Shown here in pieces: positions 40,142 through 50,625 of a stretch of 64,000 bases of DNA (its first letter is position 1; every line of letters starts with the position of its first letter). The position numbers and the translations under genes were made by a program. Under the pieces are notes generated by a model. It did not search any database. It had not been told where the DNA came from and saw only the letters and a list, made by a program, of their open reading frames with translations. Source of the DNA: CAXBNB01 sp040222275 (GTDB taxonomy: Bacteria; Bacteroidota; Bacteroidia; Cytophagales; Cyclobacteriaceae); assembly GCA_040222275.1 (NCBI GenBank), contig JAVKDJ010000099.1:1-64000 (forward strand), given 5' to 3'.

Positions 40142-41512
40142 ATGCAATATTACGATTCGATTATCGGCACAATTGGGGATACCCCCCTGGTCAAATTAAA
40201 CAACGTCAATAAAGGTATAAAAGGGACTATACTGGTCAAAGTAGAGTATTTCAACCCAGGAAACTCCATGAAAGACCGTATGGCTGTGAAAATGATTGAG
40301 GATGCCGAAAAGGCGGGCCACATAAAGCCCGGGGGCACCATTATAGAAGGCACATCCGGCAATACCGGCATGGGGTTGGCACTGGCCGCCATTGCCAAAG
40401 GTTACAAATGTATTTTCACACTTGCCGACAAACAAAGCCAGGAGAAAATTGACATCCTCCGGGCTGTTGGTGCCGAGGTATATGTCTGCCCTACAAATGT
40501 ACCAGCCGAAGATCCCAGGTCGTATTATTCTGTGGCCCAAAAGCTCAACAGGGAAATACCCAACTCTTTCTACCCCAACCAATATGACAACATGTCCAAT
40601 ACGGTAGCGCATTATGAAACCACAGGACCTGAAATTTGGAGGGACACGGATGGCAAAATCACACATTATGCAGCAGGAGTCGGCACAGGAGGATCGATGT
40701 GCGGGGTAGCCAAATATTTGAAAGAGCAAAACCCCAATGTAATATCCGTGGGAATTGACACCTATGGATCCGTATTTAAAAAATACAAAGAAACTGGTGA
40801 ATTTGACACAAACGAGATATACCCCTACCTGACCGAGGGTATTGGCGAAGATATACTCCCCAAAAACGTTGACTTTTCGGTAATAGACCACTTCATAAAG
40901 GTGACAGACAAAGATGGCGCCCTTATGACCCGAAGACTAGCCAAAGAAGAAGGCTTGTTTGTGGGTTGGTCTTGCGGTTCTGCTGTCAAAGGTGCATTAG
41001 AATACGCCAGAGACCACCTCAATGAGGATGATGTGATGGTAATTATATTGCCGGACCATGGCACCCGATATCTCGGCAAAATATACAACGACAATTGGAT
41101 GAAAGATCATGGCTATACCGAAAGCGGCATATCCGTTACCGCGCTGGATATCATACAGAGAAGAAACGGCAATGACGAGCTTTTCACCATTGATTCGGAT
41201 ACACCTATAGGAGAAGCCATCTCCCTGCTTTCCAAAAAAGGGATAGACCAGGCGCCAGTTGTGGAAAAAGGTAAATTTGTTGGGAGCATCTCGGATTCCA
41301 AAATACTTCGTAAGCTCATAGACGAACCCAACCTGAAGGGACGCGCCATTTCTGAAATAATGGATCCCTCATTCAGGTTTGTAGCCAGCGACAATACCGT
41401 GGATGTGCTTTCCTCATTTATAAACAAGGAAAACAAGGCTCTGCTGGTGAGGGAAGGCGATAAAGTACACATCATTACCCAATCAGATTTATTGGTATCT
41501 CTGACTAACTGA
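40142..41512 (+). CDS. PLP-dependent cysteine synthase/cystathionine beta-synthase with CBS pair
   Basis: The 456-residue protein has two parts. The fold-type II PLP domain begins with GDTPLVKL, the PLP lysine is in NSMKDRM (Lys44), and the phosphate loop is GTSGNTGMGLA; VGWSCGSAVKGAL is near residue 280. A C-terminal pair of CBS domains spans about 344-456 and would bind an adenosyl ligand. This layout is that of cystathionine beta-synthase, joining serine and homocysteine; O-acetylserine sulfhydrylase activity is the alternative. No transsulfuration partner is adjacent. Its promoter lies in the intergenic region shared with the divergent RES/Xre operon. Confidence 0.88.
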   Translation: MQYYDSIIGTIGDTPLVKLNNVNKGIKGTILVKVEYFNPGNSMKDRMAVKMIEDAEKAGHIKPGGTIIEGTSGNTGMGLALAAIAKGYKCIFTLADKQSQEKIDILRAVGAEVYVCPTNVPAEDPRSYYSVAQKLNREIPNSFYPNQYDNMSNTVAHYETTGPEIWRDTDGKITHYAAGVGTGGSMCGVAKYLKEQNPNVISVGIDTYGSVFKKYKETGEFDTNEIYPYLTEGIGEDILPKNVDFSVIDHFIKVTDKDGALMTRRLAKEEGLFVGWSCGSAVKGALEYARDHLNEDDVMVIILPDHGTRYLGKIYNDNWMKDHGYTESGISVTALDIIQRRNGNDELFTIDSDTPIGEAISLLSKKGIDQAPVVEKGKFVGSISDSKILRKLIDEPNLKGRAISEIMDPSFRFVASDNTVDVLSSFINKENKALLVREGDKVHIITQSDLLVSLTN

Positions 41513-41614
41513 TGCTCCCAAACATATATTTCAGCCACTACTAACAACTATATTATCCTTTTCACTCCTCAACTCATAGTCAATGTGATAAAATAGGAGC
41601 ACAAAAGTCTAATA

Positions 41615-41628
41615 TATTCTCAGTAGAA
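41615..41628. repeat. Shared 14-mer upstream of aminotransferase gene
   Basis: TATTCTCAGTAGAA occurs here, 59 nt before the ATG, and identically at 50821-50834, 62 nt before another plus-strand gene. Matching strand and distance make a regulatory site possible. Confidence 0.3.
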
Positions 41629-41687
41629 GTCACAACTATTCAATAAGTTGCAGTCCATTTATAGGCTCTAACATAAAACGGAATGCA

Positions 41688-42800
41688 ATGAATTACACAA
41701 AGGAACTAAACACTAGCAACAGGATTTTGATGGGACCAGGCCCCAGTGATGTACACCCCAGGGTACTCAAGGCCATGTCAACACCGTTAATTGGCCATCT
41801 GGATCCTGAGTTTTTAGAGATTATGGATGAAATAAAAACCATGACCCAGAAAACATTGCAAACCGAAAATCAGCTCACCTTTGTGGTATCTGCCCCCGGT
41901 AGCGCAGGCATGGAAACCTGCCTTGTCAATTTACTGGAACCTGGCGATGAAGCTGTTATTTGCATTCACGGGGTTTTTGGTACACGAATGGCCGATATAG
42001 CCGAAAGGTGTGGAGCAAAAGTGATAAAGGTAGAAGCTCCCTGGGGAGAGCACATCGAACCAGCACAGCTCAAAACTGCCCTGGAAGGCTGCAACCCCAA
42101 ACTGGTGGCCATCGTCCACGCCGAAACCTCCACCGGGGTGCTACAACCTCTGGAAGAAATAAGCAAAATCACCAAGGATGCCGGTGCACTTCTTGTGGTA
42201 GATGCGGTTACATCATATTGCGGAACTGAACTAAAAGTGGATGAATGGGGAATAGATGCCCTATACTCCGGCACTCAAAAATGTCTGAGTGCTCCTCCCG
42301 GTTTGTCCCCCGTGACGTTCAGTCAAAAGGCGGTAGAAGCACTTGACAATCGAAAAACCAAGGTACAAAGCTGGTTTCTGGATTTGACCATGGTGAAAAA
42401 TTACTGGACTGGTGCAAAAAGGGCTTACCACCACACCGGTCCTGTATCTGCCATGTTTGCACTCAGGGAGGCACTCAGACTAGTGCTGGAAGAGGGGCTC
42501 GAAGAAAGGTTTAAAAGACATCAGGAAAACCACTTGCTGCTGAAAAAAGGATTGGAAGAGCTCGGATTTAGCTTTTTGGTAAAAGAAGGATATAGACTAC
42601 CCATGCTCAACTCAGTAATACTGCCGGAAGGAATCGACGAAGCTGGTGTCAGGAGCAATTTGCTTAACAAGTACAACATTGAAGTAGGTGGTGGCCTGGG
42701 CAACCTGGCAGGCAAAATATGGCGTATCGGTCTAATGGGCGAGAGCTCGGATGCCAACCATGTCAATATGTTGCTATCTGCCCTAAAAGCAGAAATATAA
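41688..42800 (+). CDS. Class V aminotransferase (serine/alanine-glyoxylate type)
   Basis: The 370-residue protein starts with LMGPGPSDVHPRVLKAM, as in alanine-glyoxylate and serine-glyoxylate aminotransferases. The PLP lysine is in YSGTQKCLSAPPGLSP (Lys198), with VDAVTSYCGTEL just before and HHTGPVSAMFALREAL near residue 250. Expected products are glycine from glyoxylate, or related exchanges. A segment shared with the upstream region of the MFS gene lies about 60 nt before its ATG. Substrate is inferred from the subfamily only. Confidence 0.85.
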   Translation: MNYTKELNTSNRILMGPGPSDVHPRVLKAMSTPLIGHLDPEFLEIMDEIKTMTQKTLQTENQLTFVVSAPGSAGMETCLVNLLEPGDEAVICIHGVFGTRMADIAERCGAKVIKVEAPWGEHIEPAQLKTALEGCNPKLVAIVHAETSTGVLQPLEEISKITKDAGALLVVDAVTSYCGTELKVDEWGIDALYSGTQKCLSAPPGLSPVTFSQKAVEALDNRKTKVQSWFLDLTMVKNYWTGAKRAYHHTGPVSAMFALREALRLVLEEGLEERFKRHQENHLLLKKGLEELGFSFLVKEGYRLPMLNSVILPEGIDEAGVRSNLLNKYNIEVGGGLGNLAGKIWRIGLMGESSDANHVNMLLSALKAEI

Positions 42801-42955
42801 GCCAACACCACACTTCCAGGAACTACTTTATTGACGACTATCCACACTAAAGCATGGAGGGTGTAAATATTATTATACCCTTCCCATTAGACTTAATGCG
42901 TTATTCCGTTTATTTGTGCTTCCTAATCAATTGTTGAAACTTATCATACAAAAAG

Positions 42956-43756
42956 ATGGAAGCCTCGCAACCAATAGGCATATTTGACAGTGGAACAGGC
43001 GGACTAACTGTAGCCAAAGCAGTAAGTAATTTATTGCCCGACGAGCAAATTATCTATTTTGGTGATACAGCCCATCTCCCGTATGGCGACAAATCCACGG
43101 CTACCATACAAGCCTATGCCATTAAAATCACAGATATTTTGTTGCAGCAAAACTGCAAAGTAATATTGATAGCCTGTAATTCGGCTTCAGCAGCAGCATA
43201 CGATTTGATCAAAGAATATACCGGGTCCAAGGCCAGGGTAATCAATGTGATCGATCCGGCTGTAGAGTACATCATAGAAAACAATGGGGTAAACAAAGTG
43301 GGTTTGATCGGCACCTTACAAACGGTAAATTCCGGTGTTTTTGACAAAAAACTGAGTGGCAAGGTAAAACACTTTGGTGCCCTGGCCACACCGCTACTTG
43401 TGCCCATGATCGAAGAAGGTTTTGTCCACAATTCGATAAGTCATGATGTAATTGCCAAATACCTGTCTGACGAAAGTCTCAGGGACATTGAATCATTGAT
43501 TTTAGGATGTACACATTATCCTATCATAAAGGATGAAATTAGTGAATACTATCATGGTTCGGTGGAAATCATCGATTCAGCAGAAACAGTAGCCCGATCC
43601 CTAAAAAGGTACCTGGAGGAAGCCAACCTTTTGGCACCATCCAGATCGAATAAAAACAGGTTTTTGGTTTCTGACATTACCGAGGGGTTTGAAAAAGCCG
43701 CCAATTTATTCTTTGGCAAGGAAATCCACCTCGAAAAATATCCACTCTGGGAATAG
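42956..43756 (+). CDS. murI: Glutamate racemase
   Basis: The 266-residue protein has the usual length and all family motifs: GIFDSGTGGLTVAK at the N-terminus, the catalytic cysteines in IACNSAS (Cys74) and LGCTHYPI (Cys185), and GDTAHLPYG. It supplies D-glutamate for peptidoglycan. It is transcribed alone, with 125 nt to the next gene. Confidence 0.93.
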   Translation: MEASQPIGIFDSGTGGLTVAKAVSNLLPDEQIIYFGDTAHLPYGDKSTATIQAYAIKITDILLQQNCKVILIACNSASAAAYDLIKEYTGSKARVINVIDPAVEYIIENNGVNKVGLIGTLQTVNSGVFDKKLSGKVKHFGALATPLLVPMIEEGFVHNSISHDVIAKYLSDESLRDIESLILGCTHYPIIKDEISEYYHGSVEIIDSAETVARSLKRYLEEANLLAPSRSNKNRFLVSDITEGFEKAANLFFGKEIHLEKYPLWE

Positions 43757-43881
43757 CTGTAACAGGTTGGCCTGTGCAGTATTTCATTTCCAAACCATGA
43801 ATCCTATATTAAAAATGTATTGAAAAGCTGCCAAATTCAGCCTTTCTACTAAATTCGCGGTGAACAGAACAAACAATTTAC

Positions 43882-45378
43882 ATGGGATTTCGCTCCTTAC
43901 TTAGCAAACCTTTTGCCCGGCATGTTGTCAAAAAACAGCAACAATGGATGAAAAATCCTCTAGCCGCCCAGGACAAGATACTAAATGAGATTGTGAGCAC
44001 AGCCAAATCCACCAAGTTTGGCCAGGACCATAGCTTTTCATCCATACGGACGCACGCTGATTTCAAATCGCTCGTTCCAGTTCGTGACTATGAATTACTG
44101 TCACCCTATATCAACGAAATTCTCAAAGGAACCCCGGACATCCTCTGGCCGGGAAAACCAGAGTACTTCGCCAAAACATCGGGAACAACCTCCGGTACCA
44201 AATATATTCCCATTACCAAAGCATCCATTCCCAATCACATCAACAGTGCGAGGGACGCATTGCTCAATTATGTACATGAAACCGGACAAAGCCAGTTTTT
44301 GGATGGCAACCTGATATTCTTGTCCGGCAGCCCTATCCTCAACCAAACTGCGGGCATCAATACCGGAAGGCTTTCCGGCATTGTCAACCACCACGTTCCC
44401 TCCTATCTCCGCTCCAACCAGATGCCTACTTACGAAACCAACTGCATCGAAGATTGGGAAGACAAAGTGGACAAGATAGTAGAAGAAACGCTGGCAAAAA
44501 ACATGACCCTGATCTCAGGCATACCACCCTGGGTACAGATGTATTTTGATAAAATACAGGAAAAAACGGGTAAACCTATCAAGGATGTGTTTCCCAATTT
44601 CTCATTGTTTGTACATGGTGGGGTCAATTTTGAGCCCTACAAAGCCAAACTCTTTGACACCATTGGAAAACCAGTTGATTCTATAGAAACCTACCCTGCT
44701 TCTGAAGGATTTATTGCCTTTCAGGACAAGCAGGATACAGAAGGACTCTTGCTTTTATTAAATTCAGGAATTTTTTACGAATTCATTCCGGCTGATGAGT
44801 ATTTTGATGAAAACCCAACCCGACTTAATATCAGTGAAGCAAAAACCGGTGTAAATTATGCGGTGATCATCAATAGCAATGCCGGTCTTTGGGGATATTC
44901 CATCGGGGATACTGTGAAATTCGTATCCACCAACCCATATAGGATTGTTGTATCCGGACGAATCAAACACTTTATATCGGCCTTTGGGGAGCATGTTATC
45001 GGAGAAGAAGTAGAAAAAGCCATGAACCACGCAGTTTCGCTTTTCCCTGAAACTGAAATCGTGGAATTTACGGTTGCACCGCAAGTGACACCAGAATCCG
45101 GTCTTCCCCGGCATGAATGGTACGTAGAATTCGGTCAGGCGCCATCAGACTTTCCTTCGTTTTCACAAGCCATCAATACCAAACTCCAGAAGTTGAACTC
45201 ATATTACGACGACTTGATCACGGGCAATATATTAGAGGAACTAAAGATAGTGCCCCTCCAAAAAGGAGCTTTCATCAACCACATGAAGTCACTGGGAAAA
45301 CTGGGCGGACAAAACAAAGTCCCACGCCTTTCCAACGACCGAAAGATTGCCGAATCCTTAATGAAATTCAAAATTTAA
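43882..45378 (+). CDS. GH3-family acyl-acid amido synthetase-like enzyme
   Basis: The 498-residue soluble protein belongs to the bacterial branch of the GH3 auxin-responsive family, which has an ANL-type adenylating fold. Key motifs are KTSGTTSGTKYIPIT (adenylate-forming loop, around residue 95), ETYPASEGF near 272, and GRIKHFISAFGEHVIGEE near 360. Plant GH3 enzymes join amino acids to carboxylate hormones; bacterial members are common in Bacteroidota and their substrates are not established. It is followed after 32 nt by dxr and may share its transcript. Confidence 0.85.
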   Translation: MGFRSLLSKPFARHVVKKQQQWMKNPLAAQDKILNEIVSTAKSTKFGQDHSFSSIRTHADFKSLVPVRDYELLSPYINEILKGTPDILWPGKPEYFAKTSGTTSGTKYIPITKASIPNHINSARDALLNYVHETGQSQFLDGNLIFLSGSPILNQTAGINTGRLSGIVNHHVPSYLRSNQMPTYETNCIEDWEDKVDKIVEETLAKNMTLISGIPPWVQMYFDKIQEKTGKPIKDVFPNFSLFVHGGVNFEPYKAKLFDTIGKPVDSIETYPASEGFIAFQDKQDTEGLLLLLNSGIFYEFIPADEYFDENPTRLNISEAKTGVNYAVIINSNAGLWGYSIGDTVKFVSTNPYRIVVSGRIKHFISAFGEHVIGEEVEKAMNHAVSLFPETEIVEFTVAPQVTPESGLPRHEWYVEFGQAPSDFPSFSQAINTKLQKLNSYYDDLITGNILEELKIVPLQKGAFINHMKSLGKLGGQNKVPRLSNDRKIAESLMKFKI

Positions 45379-45410
45379 CCCAATTATAAAACCACTCAAA
45401 AACCACCAAT

Positions 45411-46568
45411 TTGACTTCACCAAAACATATCGCTATTCTTGGCTCTACAGGCTCCATAGGTACACAGGCACTGGAAGTAATTTCAACCAACCCCGCGCAT
45501 TTCTCTGTGGAAGTGTTGACCGCACAAAACAACTCCGAACTACTGATCAAACAAGCCCGTCAGTTTAATCCAAATACTGTTGTAATAGCCAATGAAAGTA
45601 AATATGATGAGGTATTTGAAGCCTTGAACCCATTGGACATCAAAGTATATGCAGGTGAAAATGCCCTGGCCAGCGTAGTTGAAATGGATACCATAGATAT
45701 GGTCTTAACCGCATTGGTAGGGTACTCGGGCCTCAAGCCTACCATCAATGCCATCAATGCCGGCAAGCACATTGCCCTGGCCAATAAAGAAACCCTGGTG
45801 GTGGCAGGTGAATTGATTACCAAGCTGGCACGTGAAAAAGGGGTCAACCTATACCCTGTCGATTCTGAGCACTCTGCAATCTTTCAATGCATGCTGGGCG
45901 AATTTCATAACCCAATAGAGAAAATAATATTGACGGCATCCGGTGGGCCATTCAGGGGAAAAGACACAGAATTCCTGAAAACTGTCACCAAACAACAGGC
46001 ACTTAACCACCCCAATTGGGACATGGGTGCCAAAATCACAATTGACTCGGCCTCACTCATGAACAAGGGCCTTGAAGTAATAGAGGCCAAATGGCTCTTT
46101 GGCGTGAACTATGACCAGATAGAAGTAGTCGTACACCCTCAGTCGATCATTCATTCTATGGTGCAGTTTAGCGATGGGTCTATAAAAGCACAACTCGGAC
46201 TACCAGACATGCGTTTACCCATACAATTTGCGCTAAGTTACCCGAATAGGTTGGATTCTGATTTTCAAAGGTTTAACTTCGCCGATTATCCCTCTTTAAC
46301 TTTTGAGCAACCGGACCTGAAAACGTTCAGGAACCTCAAACTGGCCTATGAGGCCATGAAAAAAGGGGGCAATCAACCTTGTATTCTCAATGCCGCAAAT
46401 GAAATTGCAGTAGAGGGTTTTTTAAAAGACAAAATAGGATTTTTGGAAATGTCGGATGTAGTAGAGAGTTGTCTGGCCAATCTACCACATATTTCCACAC
46501 CAGACATAGAAGATTACGTTAGCACAGACAAGGAAACTAGGATAAAAGCATTAGAAATAATTAATTGA
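45411..46568 (+). CDS. dxr: 1-deoxy-D-xylulose 5-phosphate reductoisomerase
   Basis: The 385-residue enzyme starts with TTG, as no other start is in reach and the N-terminus then begins directly with the NADPH-binding GSTGSIGTQAL (residues 11-21). ANKETLVVAG, VDSEHSAIFQ (metal-binding Asp and Glu) and LTASGGPFRG are present. It performs the second step of the MEP isoprenoid pathway. The rseP gene starts at the stop codon (TGATG), a dxr-rseP neighbourhood common in bacteria. Confidence 0.95.
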   Translation: MTSPKHIAILGSTGSIGTQALEVISTNPAHFSVEVLTAQNNSELLIKQARQFNPNTVVIANESKYDEVFEALNPLDIKVYAGENALASVVEMDTIDMVLTALVGYSGLKPTINAINAGKHIALANKETLVVAGELITKLAREKGVNLYPVDSEHSAIFQCMLGEFHNPIEKIILTASGGPFRGKDTEFLKTVTKQQALNHPNWDMGAKITIDSASLMNKGLEVIEAKWLFGVNYDQIEVVVHPQSIIHSMVQFSDGSIKAQLGLPDMRLPIQFALSYPNRLDSDFQRFNFADYPSLTFEQPDLKTFRNLKLAYEAMKKGGNQPCILNAANEIAVEGFLKDKIGFLEMSDVVESCLANLPHISTPDIEDYVSTDKETRIKALEIIN

Positions 46569-47887
46569 TGGAGGGATTAGTAATGGCAGCCCAATTGATT
46601 TTGGGCCTTTCGATTTTGGTAGGTGTACACGAATGGGGACACCTGATAGCCGCAAAGACATTTGGCATGAGGGTAGAGAAATTCTCTATAGGGTTTCCAC
46701 CAAAAATATGGGGATTTCAATACGGGGAAACGGAATATTCCATAGGGGCAATCCCGCTTGGTGGCTTTGTGAAAATATCGGGGATGATAGACGAATCCCT
46801 GGATACTAAAAACATGAAAGCCGAACCTGAGCCTTGGGAGTTCAGGGCCAAGCCAGCATGGCAAAGGCTCATTGTTATGATGGGTGGCATAATTGTCAAT
46901 GTGATCACCGGTATATTCATATTTATTGGTCTTTTCTACAGTCAAGGGGAATCTATCGTGACCAAAGAAGAACTGAACAAGCACGGCATCCTTGCTTATG
47001 AGCTTGGCCAGGAAATCGGTTTCCAGACAGGCGACAAGATACTAAAGGTCAATGGCCAGGATTTTGAAAAGTTTACAGACTTGATCAGCCCTGAAACTAT
47101 CATGGCTGAAAATGGATCATATCTGGTGCAACGTGGCAATGAGACCCTGACCATCAACATTCCTATTACTTTTCTAGACAAATACTCGGACAAAAAAAAC
47201 AAAGGCAGGTTTATAGGTTTCCTATACCCCTTCGAAGTGGGACAGGTGCTCACAGGTACCGGGGCTGCCAAAGGTGGGCTGCTGGAAGGGGACAAATTCG
47301 TGTCGATCAACTCGAAAAGTGTCAACTACTTTCATGAGCTCCAGGAGGTGCTGCAAGAAAATATAAACCAGACCATCACCGTGATGGTGAATAGAAAAAC
47401 AGGACAACAGGAAACCCTGGAACTGGAAGTGAGTGAAGATGGCACCCTTGGCTTCTACCCCGTTTCACTCATCAACTTCTCCCACTACGACTACAACTTC
47501 GGTGAAGCCATAGCCAAGGGTACTGAAGAGGCATTCAGCAAAGTATGGATAAATATTGTTGGTTTTGGGAAAATTTTCAGGGGAGAAGTTTCACTTTCCA
47601 AGTCACTAAGCGGACCAATCCGAATTGCCCAAATATACGGTGGTACCTGGAGTTGGGTGAAATTTTGGAACATAACAGGCCTGCTCTCCATGATCCTGGC
47701 TTTTATGAACTTTCTGCCCATTCCCGCACTGGACGGAGGGCATGTGGTGTTCCTTACCTATGAAATGGTATCGGGCAGAAAGCCTTCTGATAAGTTTCTG
47801 GAAAATGCACAGAAAGTAGGCATGGTATTGCTCTTGGGCATCATGGGATTTGCCATTTTCAATGACATATTCCAATCTATTTTTTAA
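46568..47887 (+). CDS. rseP: RIP metalloprotease (site-2 protease)
   Basis: The 439-residue membrane protein has the zinc motif H-E-W-G-H (His21, Glu22, His25) in the first transmembrane helix, a PDZ region (GGLLEGDKFVSINSK near residue 235), and the second catalytic motif NFLPIPALDGGH near residue 383, in another membrane helix. RseP cleaves anti-sigma factors within the membrane. A TTG one codon upstream is also in frame; the ATG overlapping the dxr stop is preferred. A bidirectional terminator follows. Confidence 0.93.
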   Translation: MEGLVMAAQLILGLSILVGVHEWGHLIAAKTFGMRVEKFSIGFPPKIWGFQYGETEYSIGAIPLGGFVKISGMIDESLDTKNMKAEPEPWEFRAKPAWQRLIVMMGGIIVNVITGIFIFIGLFYSQGESIVTKEELNKHGILAYELGQEIGFQTGDKILKVNGQDFEKFTDLISPETIMAENGSYLVQRGNETLTINIPITFLDKYSDKKNKGRFIGFLYPFEVGQVLTGTGAAKGGLLEGDKFVSINSKSVNYFHELQEVLQENINQTITVMVNRKTGQQETLELEVSEDGTLGFYPVSLINFSHYDYNFGEAIAKGTEEAFSKVWINIVGFGKIFRGEVSLSKSLSGPIRIAQIYGGTWSWVKFWNITGLLSMILAFMNFLPIPALDGGHVVFLTYEMVSGRKPSDKFLENAQKVGMVLLLGIMGFAIFNDIFQSIF

Positions 47888-47925
47888 AAGGTATTAGAAA
47901 ATTTTAAACCCTCAATCAGGGATAC

Positions 47926-47966
47926 AAAAAAGGGGCAAGTTTTTGACTTGCCCCTTTTTTTATCCA
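47926..47966. terminator. Bidirectional terminator between rseP and valS
   Basis: AAAAAAGGGGCAAGT (47926-47940) and ACTTGCCCCTTTTTT (47946-47960) are perfectly complementary with a 5-nt loop. The A and T tracts on both flanks allow termination of the converging rseP and valS transcripts. Confidence 0.9.
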
Positions 47967-47994
47967 TTGGCTAATGGCCTGTTCTATACGATTT

Positions 47995-50625
47995 TTACCC
48001 CAACTCGTTCAACTTCGATTGGAGCATTTCAATTTTTGATTCTGCATCGGCCTGTTTTTTCTTCTCTATGGCCACTACATTCTCAGGGGCATTGTTCACA
48101 AATCGCTCGTTGCTTAGCTTTTTGTTGATGGTGTTGAGAAATCCTTGCGTATATTCCAATTCTTTGGACAGCTCTTCTTTCTCCTTTTCCACATCGATGT
48201 TTCCCTCTACAGGAATGAAGAATTCGTCAGACCTAAGCGTGAAGCCAATGGCATTGCCTGGGCTTTCAGTGCATTGGGTAAACGCTGATAAATTGGCCAG
48301 TTTAGATATGATGTTCTGAAAAGCAGCGTAATCATCAAAATTCGCTGTTTTGGCAAAGAGCTCCAGTTCGTTTTTATAAGAAATACCATTCGAATTACGG
48401 ATATTCCTGATATTTGAAATAAGCTCAAATGATTTTTCGGCACTTGCTATGATGTCCGTATCGTAAGCCTTGGCCTTGGGCCATTCTGCCACAATCAAAT
48501 AATCACTATCGCCTCGTTCCTTTATATTCTGCCATATTTCTTCTGAAATAAAGGGCATATAAGGATGGACAACCTTCATCAGCTTTTCGAAGAAAGCGAT
48601 GGTAGTATTATAAGTTTCTTTGTCTATAGGTTCTCCAAAATCGGGTTTGATGATCTCAAGGTACCACGAACAAAAGTCTGTCCATATCAATTTATACACC
48701 GACATCAGCGCATCAGATAGCCTGAATTTGGCAAAATGGTCTTCCAGTTCTTTCAGCACCTGATTGTACCGTGCTTCAAACCATTCAATTGCGATTTTAT
48801 TTTTTTCGCTTATAGGCTGATCCTTTATTTCCCAATTTTTGACCAAACGAAAGGCATTCCAAACCTTCGTGGAGAAGTTTCTACCCTGTTCACAGAGCTT
48901 CTCATCAAAAAGCAAGTCGTTTCCTGCTGCGGAGCTCAACAGCATTCCTACCCGTACACCATCTGCCCCGTACTGGTCTATCAATGCCAGGGCATCAGGT
49001 GAATTCCCCAGGGATTTGGACATTTTTCTGCGCTGGAGATCGCGCACCATCCCCGTGAAATAAACCTTTTCGAAAGGTTTTTCATTCATAAACTCGTATC
49101 CGGCGAAAATCATCCTGGCTACCCAAAAGAAAATAATATCCCACCCGGTTACGAGCACCGAAGTTGGGTAATAATACCTGATCTCTTCATTATCAGGATT
49201 TTCAAATCCATCAAAACCTGAAATTGGCACCAACCAGGAGCTAAACCAGGTATCTACCACGTCTTCATCCTGCTTCAGGTCGGACAATTGGAGGCTGGGG
49301 TCACCTGAATCTTTCCTTGCTATTTCCAGGGCTTCTTCAATAGTAGGTGCTACAGCCACGCCATCCTCACCATAGTAATAGGCCGGGATTTGCTGCCCCC
49401 ACCAAAGTTGCCTGGAGATAGGCCAGTCACGGATATTGTCGAGCCAGTGTTTGTAGGTATTCTTAAATTTTGGAGGATAAAACTGGATTTCATCATTCAT
49501 CACATTTTCCAGGGCCGGCTTTACGATCTCCTCCATGTTTACATACCACTGTAAGGAGAGCTTTGGCTCCACTACCGTGTCGGGGTTTCTTTCCGAAAAA
49601 CCAACTTTGTGCCTCAGGTTTTCAACTTTCAGCAACTGGCCAAGTGATTTCAATTCTTTGGTAACCAGTTTTCTGGCTTCTTCCCTATCAATACCCACAA
49701 AAAACTGTGCAGCCTCCGAAAGGGTGCCATCATCGTTGAGTATATCTATTGTCTCAAGGTTGTGCTTTTGCCCCAGGTCATAGTCATTGGTGTCGTGAGC
49801 CGGGGTTACTTTCAGGCAGCCTGTTCCAAATTCCAGGTCAACATACTCATCTTCTATGATAGGGATACTTCGGTTTACCAGCGGCACGATAGCCCGTTTT
49901 CCCTTCAGGTGCTTGTACCGCTCGTCGTTGGGGTTGATACAGATAGCCGTGTCACCCAGTATAGTTTCAGGCCTTGTCGTAGCAATTGTCACAAATTCAT
50001 CGCTACCTTCAAGCTGGTAATTCACATAATACAACGCAGCATCAATTTCCCGGTAAATTACCTCTTCATTGGAAATAGTCGTTTGGGCTTTGGGATCCCA
50101 GTTCACCATCTTGTGTCCCCTATAGATATAGCCCTTTCGATGCAGTTTGATGAATGAATCTATCACTGCTTGGGAAAGCTTGGGCTCCATGGTGAAAAAT
50201 GTCCTGTCCCAATCGCATGATGCCCCCAGGCGTTTTAGCTGGTCGAGGATAATGCCCCCATACTTATCTTTCCATTCATGGGCATGCCCCAAAAATTCTT
50301 CGCGGGTTAAATCTGCTTTGGTAATGCCTCTTTCCCTCAAAAGCCCCACCACTTTGGCTTCCGTGGCAATAGAGGCATGGTCAGTTCCAGGTACCCAGCA
50401 AGCCTCCTTGCCTTCCATCCTGGCCTTCCTTATCAGTACATCCTGTATGGTATTGTTGAGCATATGCCCCATGTGCAATACACCAGTTACGTTCGGTGGA
50501 GGAATTATAATGGTAAAGGGCTCTTTATCCGGATTGGGTTTGGAATGGAAAAACCCTTTGGCCATCCATTCTGCATAAATTTTCGATTCAACTTCTCCCG
50601 GATTGTACTTGGTAGATAAGGACAT
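47995..50625 (-). CDS. valS: Valyl-tRNA synthetase
   Basis: The 876-residue class I synthetase has HMGH (residues 51-54) after IPPPNVTGVL, an editing domain with TTRPETILGDTAI, the RKMSKSLGN catalytic loop near residue 530, and a C-terminal coiled-coil (KEKEELSKELEYTQGFLNTI) that binds tRNA. Length and order match the family. It is monocistronic. Confidence 0.97.
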   Translation of the reverse strand: MSLSTKYNPGEVESKIYAEWMAKGFFHSKPNPDKEPFTIIIPPPNVTGVLHMGHMLNNTIQDVLIRKARMEGKEACWVPGTDHASIATEAKVVGLLRERGITKADLTREEFLGHAHEWKDKYGGIILDQLKRLGASCDWDRTFFTMEPKLSQAVIDSFIKLHRKGYIYRGHKMVNWDPKAQTTISNEEVIYREIDAALYYVNYQLEGSDEFVTIATTRPETILGDTAICINPNDERYKHLKGKRAIVPLVNRSIPIIEDEYVDLEFGTGCLKVTPAHDTNDYDLGQKHNLETIDILNDDGTLSEAAQFFVGIDREEARKLVTKELKSLGQLLKVENLRHKVGFSERNPDTVVEPKLSLQWYVNMEEIVKPALENVMNDEIQFYPPKFKNTYKHWLDNIRDWPISRQLWWGQQIPAYYYGEDGVAVAPTIEEALEIARKDSGDPSLQLSDLKQDEDVVDTWFSSWLVPISGFDGFENPDNEEIRYYYPTSVLVTGWDIIFFWVARMIFAGYEFMNEKPFEKVYFTGMVRDLQRRKMSKSLGNSPDALALIDQYGADGVRVGMLLSSAAGNDLLFDEKLCEQGRNFSTKVWNAFRLVKNWEIKDQPISEKNKIAIEWFEARYNQVLKELEDHFAKFRLSDALMSVYKLIWTDFCSWYLEIIKPDFGEPIDKETYNTTIAFFEKLMKVVHPYMPFISEEIWQNIKERGDSDYLIVAEWPKAKAYDTDIIASAEKSFELISNIRNIRNSNGISYKNELELFAKTANFDDYAAFQNIISKLANLSAFTQCTESPGNAIGFTLRSDEFFIPVEGNIDVEKEKEELSKELEYTQGFLNTINKKLSNERFVNNAPENVVAIEKKKQADAESKIEMLQSKLNELG